A DNA stretch of 64,000 nt from Acidilobaceae archaeon (GCA_027037535.1 JALVZQ010000003.1:142880-206879), one strand, 5' to 3'. Positions 1 to 9,136 are shown, numbered from the stretch's first letter. Notes: generated by a model from the letters alone, not told the origin. Program-made: numbers and translations.

Positions 1-917
1 GCAGAAGCAAGCCTCCAAGCGTCCCTGACTATGACGCCTCTAACATCGTAGCGTGACCCAGGATACCTCGACTCCTCCATCTTGAACCACGCCTTGAGGA
101 GACCGCTCCGAGTCTCCCTCGACAAGGACCCGTCGGGCTCCAAGACTACATCCTTCCTAGCCGCGTACTTCAATACAGTCCACTCCGCCAGCCATCTATA
201 AGGCTCCATAAAGTCAAGGGTGAGACTCGGCCTCCCACTCTTCTCCACATGCATAAACCCCATATACGGGTAGAGCCCCGCCAGCCACAGGCTCCTATGA
301 CATACGCCCCTGAGGAGACCATAAGCATAGTCCAAAGCAGTATTCCACTCGTCCCCGCCCCTAGGTATCCGGGCCCTAAACCCTTTCTCCCCGAGAACCG
401 TGTACTCTACGATACTAGCCCAGTACCTCCTCCCAGCCTCCGCCTCCAACAACCTCAACTCATCGATAGAAGAAGCCTCCACCACCCTAGCATAATACGC
501 CTCCAGCCCCCACGCTGTATCCCTCAACTCCAAGCCATAACCCCTACTCAGCCTCTTCAAGAGCCAAACCCTGCCACGGATCTTCCCCTTAACAAACCAC
601 TTCGCAGCCCTCAGCCTAAGACCAGGATTCAGCCTCCACTCGGCCTGAGCAATATACTTGTCAGCGGTCCTAGTAGGAGTCCCCGGGAGAACCACCGAGA
701 CCAGGTCCCCGCGGGGACCAGCGAAATACAAGGGAACACCAGACCTACCCGCCTCATACAAGAGCCTCGCACTAACACTAGCAGAACTAGACGATACAAC
801 AATAACGTCGACCTCCGATAAAGGAACACGCTCAACCAGCTCCCTCCCACGCCTAACCTCAACCTGGCCCCTCCTGAGCCCTAGGCTCAGCCCGGGCCCC
901 ACCACTACGAGCCTCAC
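1..917 (-). CDS. cas1: Cas1 CRISPR integrase, 3' end cut off by the window edge
   Basis: Reading leftward from a GTG at 917, this open frame gives 305 residues before the window ends. Cas1 is the integrase subunit that, with Cas2, inserts new spacers at the leader end of an array. The N-terminal beta domain starts MRLVVVGPGLSLGLRRG and continues to VPLSEVDVIVV and LYFAGP, as in other Cas1 proteins. The metal site is visible: Glu158 in LLEAEAGRRYW, His223 in GFMHVEKSG and Glu238 in LDFMEPYR, with the conserved DEWNTALDYAYGLL segment between. The start overlaps the end of csa1 by 59 bp, so the two are probably co-transcribed away from the leader of array 1. The C-terminus and any cas2 lie outside the window. 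Confidence 0.93.
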   Translation of the reverse strand, partial: MRLVVVGPGLSLGLRRGQVEVRRGRELVERVPLSEVDVIVVSSSSASVSARLLYEAGRSGVPLYFAGPRGDLVSVVLPGTPTRTADKYIAQAEWRLNPGLRLRAAKWFVKGKIRGRVWLLKRLSRGYGLELRDTAWGLEAYYARVVEASSIDELRLLEAEAGRRYWASIVEYTVLGEKGFRARIPRGGDEWNTALDYAYGLLRGVCHRSLWLAGLYPYMGFMHVEKSGRPSLTLDFMEPYRWLAEWTVLKYAARKDVVLEPDGSLSRETRSGLLKAWFKMEESRYPGSRYDVRGVIVRDAWRLAS

Positions 918-1596
918 GCCTACCACCCCAACACACGCTCCTAAAAGGACAACCCTCCGGGCACTCCCCCGGAGACAAGGGTATACCCGGATCCTCCTCC
1001 AACACGCCCTCAATATACTCAACCATATCCAACAGCCTCGCCCTAAGCCCGTCATCCACACAAACCCGCTCCACCCTCCCACTCCCAAGACTCACCAAGA
1101 ACCCCACGTCAACCGGGCTCCCCCAAGCATGCTCCAGCAACAAGGCATACGCGGCGACCACAAGCCTCTTCCTCCCCCAAGTCACACTACCAGGAGGAGA
1201 ACTCACCAACTCCACAGGATAAGGCCCCAACACCAGGTCCGGCACACCCTCCCTAAACCCTGCCCAGCCCGGCAGCCTAGGCTCAACCCTGACAGGGACA
1301 ATATCACGATACCCCAACCACCTAACAACACTCGACAAAGCCCACAACCCCGCCACACTCCTCACACCCCTAGCAGCCTCCAACAAGCCCTCCCACCCCC
1401 TCTCAACCCCAGACCTCCAAACACCCAAAGCCTCCTCATGCATATCCAACCCAGCCCTCATAGCCCGAGTAACACCCCTAACACCAGCCCTCCGCCTCAA
1501 AAACACACCCCTACCCGTAGGACACATCACCACAAGATCACTAGGCAAAACAACACCAGCACCACGAACGCTCCAAGCCCTCAAGCGAGGCTCCAC
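859..1596 (-). CDS. csa1: Csa1 (Cas4-family, CRISPR adaptation nuclease)
   Basis: Csa1 is the Cas4-like Fe-S nuclease of crenarchaeal adaptation modules, thought to help trim and orient prespacers. The family signatures are LRAWSV near the N-terminus, CPTGRGVFLRRRAG (first Cys of the cluster), PDLVLG..PVELVSS followed by Lys and AAYALLLEHA (RecB-type nuclease core), and the C-terminal CPEGCPFRSVC, which supplies three more Cys. The frame stays open far into the A/C-rich leader, but that extension is low-complexity and not protein-like. I place the start near GTG 1596, downstream of GGAGG; TTG 1623 is an alternative and no ATG lies nearby. The product, about 245 aa, is a little short for the family, so the N-terminus is uncertain. 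It lies directly upstream of cas1 and divergent from array 1. Confidence 0.85.
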   Translation of the reverse strand: MEPRLRAWSVRGAGVVLPSDLVVMCPTGRGVFLRRRAGVRGVTRAMRAGLDMHEEALGVWRSGVERGWEGLLEAARGVRSVAGLWALSSVVRWLGYRDIVPVRVEPRLPGWAGFREGVPDLVLGPYPVELVSSPPGSVTWGRKRLVVAAYALLLEHAWGSPVDVGFLVSLGSGRVERVCVDDGLRARLLDMVEYIEGVLEEDPGIPLSPGECPEGCPFRSVCWGGRREARSGGARAEPRAQEGPG

Positions 1597-1599
1597 ACA

Positions 1600-1984
1600 A
1601 AAATCATCCCTCCAACTCCACAAGCCAAGAATCCAACCAATAAGATTGAAACTCCCACTAATAACACACCACCAAAAATAAAAGAACACAACCACAAATA
1701 ATAAACCCACACCCACCACACAACACCATAACAGACACCCACAAACCCATCCGAAACAAACCCACACAAACAACAACACCAAACCCCCAACAAAAACACA
1801 AACAACAAAAAGAACAACACCAACCCATCCGAAACACAACCACAAAACCCCCGCACAAAACAACAAAAAACCAAAAATTCGAAACCAAAACCAAAAAACA
1901 TAAAACCCCAAAAACCCAAACAAAAACAACAGAATAGAAAACACAACCAACACAAAAACAATACCGAGCCAGAAACAACCACTG
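1600..1984 (+). promoter_or_regulatory. CRISPR leader of array 1
   Basis: This roughly 385-bp stretch between csa1 and the first repeat is built almost only of A and C on the + strand, with very few G or T from about 1660 to 1980. It has no credible gene; its long minus-strand frames are Phe/Leu/Val/Cys-rich artefacts. Position and polarity fit a leader carrying the pre-crRNA promoter and the integration signals recognised by Cas1-Cas2. A 14-bp direct repeat AACCCATCCGAAAC occurs at 1744-1757 and 1822-1835, and a weaker relative with TTCGAAAC lies near 1878-1885. Confidence 0.8.
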
Positions 1985-4574
1985 GAATACTCAAAAGAGA
2001 ATAGAAAGTGCGTAGTTTTTTGAGTGTTTTTGCTAGGTAGAGTCTTCTGAATACTCAAAAGAGAATAGAAAGAACCATATAATCATCAAGAGCAAGCATA
2101 TTGAAGCTCTTTGGAATACTCAAAAGAGAATAGAAAGGTCATATCAGCTATCTGTTTCTCCGGTGGAAGTAGTCGAATACTCAAAAGAGAATAGAAAGAG
2201 CCATAACCCTCTCAGCACGCCTAACAACACTAGCAGAATACTCAAAAGAGAATAGAAAGTCTATCCAATCATATTCAAAGTCTTCGATCTTTACTGGAAG
2301 GAATACTCAAAAGAGAATAGAAAGGGAGTGTGGGCCACTAGCCACAAGATAGACATACCCGTTACTGAATACTCAAAAGAGAATAGAAAGAGAATCGTAC
2401 GCCAATCCACATCTCTACACCTCATCCATGAATACTCAAAAGAGAATAGAAAGATGTAAGCATTGTTGCTTAGCCTGACGATGGCAGTGTCGTCGAATAC
2501 TCAAAAGAGAATAGAAAGATTCTCCCCGGTGCATTTTACACTTACACAACCCCTGGTGGGAATACTTGCGTGGTTTATAGTTTATTGGTCTTATGCATAC
2601 TTTACTTACACAACCCCTGGTGGGAATACTCAAAAGAGAATAGAAAGTTTAGCCTAGCGTTCTCTTCGAGGGCTCTGATATAGTCGTGGAATACTCAAAA
2701 GAGAATAGAAAGGTGGCGACAGTGAGGAGCCGGGAGAAGAGGAAGCGCCTAGGAATACTCAAAAGAGAATAGAAAGATCTTATGCGCAGGAGCCTAGCCG
2801 AGCTACTAGTCCCACTGAATACTCAAAAGAGAATAGAAAGGTTTTGGATGTATGAACCTGAATGTATATCCTTCTGTTTTGTGAATACTCAAAAGAGAAT
2901 AGAAAGCCTCTATTACATAGTGAGAACACAAATACGCCTATCTCAGAATACTCAAAAGAGAATAGAAAGATTTTCTTTTAAGCGAGTTTCATATCGAGCT
3001 CGAATACGGAATACTCAAAAGAGAATAGAAAGGGCGGTCTACCGCTCTTCATAGCCTCATACAATGCTTGAATACTCAAAAGAGAATAGAAAGATATCTA
3101 TCATTCAACCTATTATAATATTTGTAAATTGACTTGAATACTCAAAAGAGAATAGAAAGTCCTACCAGTCTTAGCCGGGGGCTGTATGTTTAGTGCTCTA
3201 GAATACTCAAAAGAGAATAGAAAGTGTCTATGTCTCGAATGATCATGGCTACCATCCCCCGGGGGAATACTCAAAAGAGAATAGAAAGTTCTTGTGTTCT
3301 GGGATCGTTGCATGGTAGTATTACGTTTATGAATACTCAAAAGAGAATAGAAAGTACCCGCCAGCACCATCTGCCGACAACCAAGCCCAACCATAGAATA
3401 CTCAAAAGAGAATAGAAAGAGTTCGTATAGAAATTCCTCAAGCCTATCCCAATCGTTCGAATACTCAAAAGAGAATAGAAAGTCACACCTGTTACGTCGA
3501 GGAAACAGCAAGGCTTCCCATGGAATACTCAAAAGAGAATAGAAAGTCTAACACATTCTTTAGGTATTCTCTAGCTTTCATTTGAATACTCAAAAGAGAA
3601 TAGAAAGCTACAACTAATAAGTCTCTCACGATCATTTGCTGATTCGGAATACTCAAAAGAGAATAGAAAGCATACTTCATCTATAAGAACATAGGTAGCT
3701 TTATCGTTGGAATACTCAAAAGAGAATAGAAAGAATTATAAGAATTTAGTTTAGAGATTTTTATCACCTGTGCAGAATACTCAAAAGAGAATAGAAAGAT
3801 AAGGTTGGGCGAGCCACAATGCAGGGCGTAATCGTAGAATACTCAAAAGAGAATAGAAAGTATAACAGGCATCCGTTTCTTAACTAATGCTACTACGCCC
3901 GAATACTCAAAAGAGAATAGAAAGCTCTAATTCCATGATTTGTTCCTCGCCCCATTCAGCGGGGAATACTCAAAAGAGAATAGAAAGCACCACTCCCGGG
4001 TGGTTTTTGTTTTACGTTTCCTTCTTTCCCGAATACTCAAAAGAGAATAGAAAGTAGTCTAAATAATAAAATATTATTCCTGCGTCTGCTAATGTGAATA
4101 CTCAAAAGAGAATAGAAAGTCGGGGAGTGCTAGCTCCCTTGGAATAGCCTTCTCTGGCTTGAATACTCAAAAGAGAATAGAAAGCTCATGTGGTTTAAGA
4201 GGACCCGGGTCGTGTCCTGGAGCGAATACTCAAAAGAGAATAGAAAGATGGGAAGTCCACGACTACTTTATACAGTTTAATGTAAAGAGGGAATACTCAA
4301 AAGAGAATAGAAAGACGCTTTATGGATTTTTGCCTTGTGCCCTGTTTTATTATTATGGAATACTCAAAAGAGAATAGAAAGCCAAGATACACTGTCCCGT
4401 TCTCGTCTATAGCCGCCACAAGAATACTCAAAAGAGAATAGAAAGCCGCCGCCATGATAATGGCGGGGCTAACAGCTACGGGATGAATACTCAAAAGAGA
4501 ATAGAAAGTACTCTGTCTTCTATTGGCTTACCCTTATACTTGTGGCTTACGAATACTCAAAAGAGAATAGAAAG
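1985..4574 (+). CRISPR. CRISPR array 1, 40 intact 24-bp repeats
   Basis: The repeat is 24 bp, begins GAATACTC and ends ATAGAAAG. The first copy is 1985-2008 and the last intact copy 4551-4574. I count 40 intact copies, all apparently identical. Spacers are 37-43 nt, except for one 105-nt interval at 2519-2623. The A/C-rich leader at the left, the decayed repeat at the right (4616-4639) and the ATAGAAAG end, which resembles the 8-nt 5' handle of crenarchaeal crRNAs, all indicate transcription on the + strand. Two spacers hold short inverted repeats: 4449-4466 (CCGCCAT/ATGGCGG) and about 4064-4080. The repeats produce spurious frames on both strands that should not be annotated as genes. Confidence 0.99.
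2519..2623 (+). repeat. Aberrant 105-nt interval in array 1
   Basis: Between the repeats at 2495-2518 and 2624-2647 lies 105 nt instead of about 40. The 26-bp segment starting CTTACACAACCCCTGGTGG and running into GAATACT occurs at 2541-2566 and again at 2605-2630, the second time continuing into the full repeat. Positions 2560-2566 match the first 7 bp of the repeat, but the following 17 bp do not. The interval can be read as two spacers (2519-2559 and about 2584-2623) around a destroyed repeat, or as one over-long captured fragment. Confidence 0.85.
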
Positions 4575-4615
4575 CCATAAGAGATGATTCCTATACTTAC
4601 TGCTTCCAATACTCC

Positions 4616-4639
4616 GAATACTCTAAAGTATTGGGATTG
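4616..4639 (+). repeat. Degenerate terminal repeat of array 1
   Basis: GAATACTCTAAAG at 4616, a 41-nt spacer length after the last intact repeat, matches the repeat's 5' part and then diverges. Decay of the last repeat is usual at the trailer end, so this supports the left-to-right orientation of array 1. The surrounding 4575-4800 region has no gene. Confidence 0.75.
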
Positions 4640-4753
4640 GAGAACCAATTGTGTTTTTGCATTCAGTGTGATTAGGATTGTAGCTGATGCTTCTAGTATT
4701 TATAAGAAATAGAATGTATAGAGAAGACGTATATTTTTATAGTAATTCAACAT

Positions 4754-4810
4754 AAATAAAATACGGGGAGAACATTATTTATGTATATAACTATATTTGT
4801 GGAGGAGGTG
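4754..4810 (+). promoter_or_regulatory. Promoter and ribosome-binding region of the cmr operon
   Basis: AT-rich TATA-like stretches occur at 4754-4763 (AAATAAAATA) and 4784-4790 (TATATAA), followed by a strong purine Shine-Dalgarno GGAGGAGGTG at 4801-4810. The upstream TATA would keep the Shine-Dalgarno in the transcript; the downstream one would not. This bears on the unusual cmr4 start. Confidence 0.5.
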
Positions 4811-5774
4811 TATCATACTGTCATCTAGTAAAAAACCAGATTCATTACTCGTATTCGCAGTTTCTTTAACCAAACTTCATCCAGGAGCTGGCCGTAGTCC
4901 AGGGATTGTAGATCTCCCAGTAATCAGGGATCCTCTAGGGTATCCATTTATTCCAGGTACAATGTTCAAGGGTAGCCTCAAGACAAATTTAATCAAGAAA
5001 TATTCTTCTGAAAAAGAAAAGATTAGATGCCTACTGGGTCCAGAGCCCGAGGAACCGGAAAAATATACTGGGGCACTTACCATAAGTGACTTGTATCCCT
5101 TATTCCTTCCAGCACCAAGCACATACCGGGGCCTAGTATATGTTACGAGTAGAGTATTGTTATCCCGCGCATACGAGATAGCGAGGACATTCGGTAATCA
5201 CAATGCTCTAGTTCAAGCACTAGGATCCCTATTGGATAATTCGGAAGAAAACAAGATTGTGATAATAGGAGAAGAGGGTCAAGAAAAAACAAGAATAGGA
5301 GCATACACGATGGAGGCAGATTTCAAAAACTTAGCTGGAGACAACCAAGATAACCCGCTCAAGAGTATGGAAGATATTCTAGACGATCTATACGTGTTGT
5401 ATCATAGGATACCTCTAAGTAACAGGATAGTCATACTACCAGAGGAATACGCTGTACCTGTGATTGAGAGCGTGTTAATAAGGATATCGAGAGTGAGACT
5501 AGACAGAGAAACTAAAACAGTTGAGCAGGGAGGTCTATGGACGGAAGAATATATTCCTTGGGGAACAATCTTCATGGGAGCAATAATCGATAATGGATTC
5601 AAGCATAATAATTGTAAAGAAAAAATCGGAGACGATCCGACAAAAACACTACTACAACTGACCAGCAACATATTCACCCTAGCCATAGGCGGTAAAGAAA
5701 CCGTAGGAGGAGGAATAACAAAGATCCTACTATTAAAGGGTGGAAGCAATGAGCAGACAACTGGACATGGTTGA
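4797..5774 (+). CDS. cmr4: Cmr4, backbone RNase subunit of the type III-B complex (RAMP)
   Basis: Cmr4 forms the helical backbone of the Cmr complex and cuts target RNA at 6-nt intervals. The N-terminal RAMP pattern is clear: VSLTKLHPGAG, then GIVDLPVIRDPLGYPFIPG and MFKGSLK. The Asp in GIVDLP corresponds to the catalytic aspartate of characterised Cmr4 proteins. The C-terminal glycine-rich loop reads AIGGKETVGGGI. The only ATG/GTG/TTG option is TTG 4797, which would place the GGAGGAGGTG Shine-Dalgarno inside the gene. A CTG at 4818, seven bases after that Shine-Dalgarno, gives the more natural N-terminus SSSKKPDSLLVFAVSLTK. It is first in a six-gene operon and overlaps cmr5. Confidence 0.92.
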   Translation: MWRRCIILSSSKKPDSLLVFAVSLTKLHPGAGRSPGIVDLPVIRDPLGYPFIPGTMFKGSLKTNLIKKYSSEKEKIRCLLGPEPEEPEKYTGALTISDLYPLFLPAPSTYRGLVYVTSRVLLSRAYEIARTFGNHNALVQALGSLLDNSEENKIVIIGEEGQEKTRIGAYTMEADFKNLAGDNQDNPLKSMEDILDDLYVLYHRIPLSNRIVILPEEYAVPVIESVLIRISRVRLDRETKTVEQGGLWTEEYIPWGTIFMGAIIDNGFKHNNCKEKIGDDPTKTLLQLTSNIFTLAIGGKETVGGGITKILLLKGGSNEQTTGHG

Positions 5775-6225
5775 GCTCGCGATGAAACATGCGCTAAGAC
5801 TAAACCAGCTAGTATCAACAACCGAAAAGGGAAAGGACTTAGCGAAAAAACTGAGGAGTAGAGCACGGGAACTACCCTCTCTAATAATGGACAACGGCCT
5901 CGTAGTGACACTCCTATTTTATCTATCAAAAGCCGAGAACCCAAAGATCGTAGAGAACTCAGTAAAAATCATGCTAAACAATGAGAGAATAAAAGATTCA
6001 ATATTGAACCCCGGCAAATACGCTTATGCCCTTATAGCTGCATCCGTGCTTACAGCACTGAAAGAAACAGGTATAATCAAGATAGAGTCCGATGCAAGTG
6101 TCGAAGATATAGTAAAGATATTGATAGAGAAGAGAGAGAGCCAAGAAGTAATGATTACCGGCATAATAGAAGAATATGTCGTGAACCTAAAGAGAGCAGC
6201 CGAATTCCTCTGGGAGGAAGAATAA
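5749..6225 (+). CDS. cmr5: Cmr5, small helical subunit of the type III-B complex
   Basis: About 158 aa, all-helical by composition, with the Cmr5 pattern SRQLDMVELAMKHALRL at the start, a central block around ILNPGKYAYALIAASVLTAL, and the C-terminal helix YVVNLKRAAEFLWEEE. Cmr5 forms the minor filament beside Cmr4 and does not itself bind crRNA catalytically. ATG 5749 is chosen; a GTG three codons upstream is in frame. The gene overlaps the end of cmr4 by 26 bp, indicating translational coupling, and cmr1 follows 16 bp later. Confidence 0.9.
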   Translation: MSRQLDMVELAMKHALRLNQLVSTTEKGKDLAKKLRSRARELPSLIMDNGLVVTLLFYLSKAENPKIVENSVKIMLNNERIKDSILNPGKYAYALIAASVLTALKETGIIKIESDASVEDIVKILIEKRESQEVMITGIIEEYVVNLKRAAEFLWEEE

Positions 6226-6241
6226 GAGGAGGGCCCACACT

Positions 6242-7996
6242 ATGACTATTACATTCAACATTAATGGAAGAGACACAATCATAGACCTAAAAACCCTAGT
6301 GGAACACGCCGCCAAACTACTAGAAAAGAACCTTATAATAGAAGCAGACTACAAACCCATATCACCGCTACTCATAGGAGACTTCACAGGCGAATCCTAT
6401 AAACTCGTAAAAGAACCGACAAGCGGAAAAATCATAGGAGCCTACCTCACAGGAATACCAACCGCACAACAAATAATAGGAAAAGCAAGATGGCTAATGA
6501 GAGTAGCAATAGCAACAACAGGCATAGCAAGTACCCATAAAGAAGCAGAGCAAACACCAATAGTAGCAACAATCAAAGACAGTAGCGGAAAACAAGTAAG
6601 CCTGGGACCAGTAGAACTAGCATTCGGAAACGCAAAAAAGAAATGGAAAGGACTCCTACAAATCGACATAAACATCACAAAAAGACTTTTTATAGAGAGT
6701 AGCCTGGCTAGAGGCGATGATATAGTAAATGCTATTATAAGTGCGAGGAATCATTTTATTGACAAAATATTCTTCGGAGAACGAGAAACTACTGGAAAGT
6801 TCGATAATAGGAAAAAATATGACATAGTAAAGTATAAATGGTTATGGCGCCAGAATCGGTATAAAACGTTATTAGCTAGAAAAACCGATAGGTTGAATCA
6901 TAATATTATAGTAGTTTCCAAAGAAAATGAAAACAAAAGAATATATCTAAAAGAACCGGTAAGCAGTTCCAAGATAGGATCTCCTGAGTTCAAAATGAAA
7001 GTTCTCATAGATGAGAAACGACTTAAAAAGATTCTATCAATAAACAAGGAAAAGCAAGGATTAGTAAATACGGCATTAATACTAGCAATACTAAGCATAA
7101 TATCGTCACCTTTATTGTTGGGATTAGGAACAGGTACTAATAGAGGATTCGGTAGATTTAAGCCGGTTAATATTAGATTAAACGATTATGGCCAGTATTT
7201 ATTTGAGAAATATACTGAGTATAATCTCGATGAATTAACTGAACCCATCAATATTCTAGAGCAACTCTATAAATTAGCAAATTCTCTAGCGGCAGAAAGT
7301 AAGCTAGAATTAAATAAAAATGGTAGTTTTACAGGTTCTATGTATAACAACCTAGTACCCATACTACCAGTTAAAGTTAATACAGAGGATTTACGAGTCT
7401 TCAGGCATGAATTAGAATTAGAAACTGATATGGACGTATATGTAGCCTTAGGTGCTATTGGTGCAGCTGCAATTAAAAATAATTGGATAACTATTTACAA
7501 GCGTTTAAAGAATAAAGATAAAAACAGACAATATAGCAAGATAAGCGATCAATTAAGCGATAAAGGAAAAATGCTAGCGAGAAAAATCGAAAGAAAACAT
7601 TTTCACACGTGGCCTTTAGGTTTGCCGAGAAGCGTGGTTACGAAAAAAAGTAGAACCGGCTATTTTATACTAGACTCTCAAAATAGATTGACGCAAGGAC
7701 GTAGACAGAGCTTTATTTCAGCATTCTATTTAAATAATAAGATATATGTCATAGGATACCCATCGGGAGATTTTGTAAATAAGCTATTAGATAAAATAGT
7801 TTATGTTACAAACAGCAAGAGACTTTCCACAAACAAAATAGAAGATATATTAGAGAATGTGGCTGATATTAGAAATGGTCAAATACTGAACTTCTCCGAC
7901 CTTAACCAGGATCCTACTTCTTATAAAGAATTTCTAAAAGTCACTTTTGGTAATTATATGTGTGTATTAAGAGGGCTTCTTGGGGTGAATGAATAA
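6242..7996 (+). CDS. cmr1: Cmr1, RAMP subunit capping the type III-B complex
   Basis: At 584 aa this is a long Cmr1. It shows PISPLLIGDFTGES near residue 40, a QQIIGKARWLMRV segment matching the family's conserved RW motif near residue 80, and the glycine-rich loop GTGTNRGFGRFKP near residue 295. Cmr1 sits at the 3' end of the crRNA and helps admit target RNA. The C-terminal half after about residue 310 matches no part of the family I recognise. Base use changes sharply near 6690: upstream, codons end mostly in A or C with few T; downstream the gene is much more A/T-rich. Cmr6 overlaps its stop. Confidence 0.82.
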   Translation: MTITFNINGRDTIIDLKTLVEHAAKLLEKNLIIEADYKPISPLLIGDFTGESYKLVKEPTSGKIIGAYLTGIPTAQQIIGKARWLMRVAIATTGIASTHKEAEQTPIVATIKDSSGKQVSLGPVELAFGNAKKKWKGLLQIDINITKRLFIESSLARGDDIVNAIISARNHFIDKIFFGERETTGKFDNRKKYDIVKYKWLWRQNRYKTLLARKTDRLNHNIIVVSKENENKRIYLKEPVSSSKIGSPEFKMKVLIDEKRLKKILSINKEKQGLVNTALILAILSIISSPLLLGLGTGTNRGFGRFKPVNIRLNDYGQYLFEKYTEYNLDELTEPINILEQLYKLANSLAAESKLELNKNGSFTGSMYNNLVPILPVKVNTEDLRVFRHELELETDMDVYVALGAIGAAAIKNNWITIYKRLKNKDKNRQYSKISDQLSDKGKMLARKIERKHFHTWPLGLPRSVVTKKSRTGYFILDSQNRLTQGRRQSFISAFYLNNKIYVIGYPSGDFVNKLLDKIVYVTNSKRLSTNKIEDILENVADIRNGQILNFSDLNQDPTSYKEFLKVTFGNYMCVLRGLLGVNE

Positions 7997-9128
7997 TATG
8001 TTAAATAGGGTTCTTGCTGGGGGTTATCTTCTCGAAAATATTATAGATAACTACCTGGAAGTCTTCAAGGACCGTGGAGATAAAGAGGATTTGTCTAATG
8101 CCAAAAAGAGGGCTAAAAGGAATCTTCTATCTGCTATTGTTGGTTGTAGTGGTTCCGAAAAATGTTGGAGGAATCATCTAAGGGATAGTTTATTGTTATC
8201 CGGGGAACTAATGGAAGAACTCTATAGAGGGCTCGTAAATGGTTTTCATTCGTTTGATTCTATTATTAGTTTGTCTCTAGTGTTAAGGAGTCTAGGGCTT
8301 GTTGGTTCTGGGGGAGGACTACTCAGGAACATATTTGAGGTGGGCCTTAATATAGACTGGGTATTGGGCCTGCCATATTATCCTGGGAGCTCTATCAAGG
8401 GGGCTGTGCGTGCTACAGCAGAGGAATTCTTAAAAGAAGAAACTGTTAAAAGAATTTTTGGAAGAGAAGGAGAAGAAGGCTCAATTAGTTCCTTAGTATT
8501 CTATGATTCCTACCCTATTGGATGCGAAGGCAATGGATCTCATCCCTGCCTAATAATTACTGGCGGGGTTGTAACACCACACTATTATTCCAACGGCGAG
8601 ACTGTTGAGGCGGAAAGCGATGCTACTCCGACACCAATACAACACATCGTAATTGCCCCAGGAACAGTATTTAGAGTAATTGTCGGGGTACGATGCCCGA
8701 CGTATAGAGCAGAGAATGGAAAAACAAGCATAGACACCGGAGCTATGAAGGAGGTTATATCCCGTATTCTAGGAGAAGATCATGCTAGAGTATGCGACAC
8801 ATCCCCTAATGATAAAAATACCAGGTGTCCCTGTATACAAGAATATACAACAGCCCTCGCAGTACTAATAACAACTACTCTCTCTAAGGGCTTCGCAGCG
8901 AGAAGCGCTAAAGGATATAATATCCTAGACCTCTATACAGGCGAAATCACTCGAGATGTTAAAAGCCTCGCACTCTACATCCCATCACCGACCAGACAGG
9001 ATTCTAGACCCAAAGAATCACATTCCACTAAACCATATAGAGATCACAGGATGCATAAGGACAGAAAGAGACGTCATCCTGCTGGTCCAGATAAGAATTA
9101 TTCTAGTAGAGGAAGAAAGCGGAGGTGA
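7989..9128 (+). CDS. cmr6: Cmr6, RAMP subunit of the type III-B complex
   Basis: Cmr6 belongs to the head of the Cmr filament. The family pattern is visible: IDWVLGLPYYPGSSIKGAVRA near residues 115-135, VFYDSYPIG, the GVVTPHYY motif, TPTPIQHIVIAPGTVFRV, and near the end the glycine-rich GFAARSAKGYNIL. The product is 379 aa, of which the last ~50 residues are a basic Lys/Arg/His-rich tail that may contact RNA (inference). ATG 7989 overlaps the cmr1 stop by 8 bp; ATG 7998 is also possible. Confidence 0.88.
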   Translation: MNNMLNRVLAGGYLLENIIDNYLEVFKDRGDKEDLSNAKKRAKRNLLSAIVGCSGSEKCWRNHLRDSLLLSGELMEELYRGLVNGFHSFDSIISLSLVLRSLGLVGSGGGLLRNIFEVGLNIDWVLGLPYYPGSSIKGAVRATAEEFLKEETVKRIFGREGEEGSISSLVFYDSYPIGCEGNGSHPCLIITGGVVTPHYYSNGETVEAESDATPTPIQHIVIAPGTVFRVIVGVRCPTYRAENGKTSIDTGAMKEVISRILGEDHARVCDTSPNDKNTRCPCIQEYTTALAVLITTTLSKGFAARSAKGYNILDLYTGEITRDVKSLALYIPSPTRQDSRPKESHSTKPYRDHRMHKDRKRRHPAGPDKNYSSRGRKRR

Positions 9129-9136
9129 GAGCTACT

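Noticed and set aside
249..1701. Two plus-strand open frames opposite cas1 and csa1
   Set aside because: They are Pro/Thr/Asn/Arg-rich shadows of cas1 and csa1, which have full catalytic motifs on the minus strand.
1581..2058. Long minus-strand hydrophobic frames in the leader
   Set aside because: They come from the A/C-only composition and read as Phe/Val/Cys/Gly strings in all frames; one runs into a CRISPR repeat.
2199..2235. Spacer sharing 12 bp with csa1 (CCTAACAACACT)
   Set aside because: Too short for self-targeting; expected by chance in A/C-rich sequence.
2436..4494. Many short frames with repeated NTQKRIE or FYSLLSI
   Set aside because: These are translations of the CRISPR repeat, not genes.
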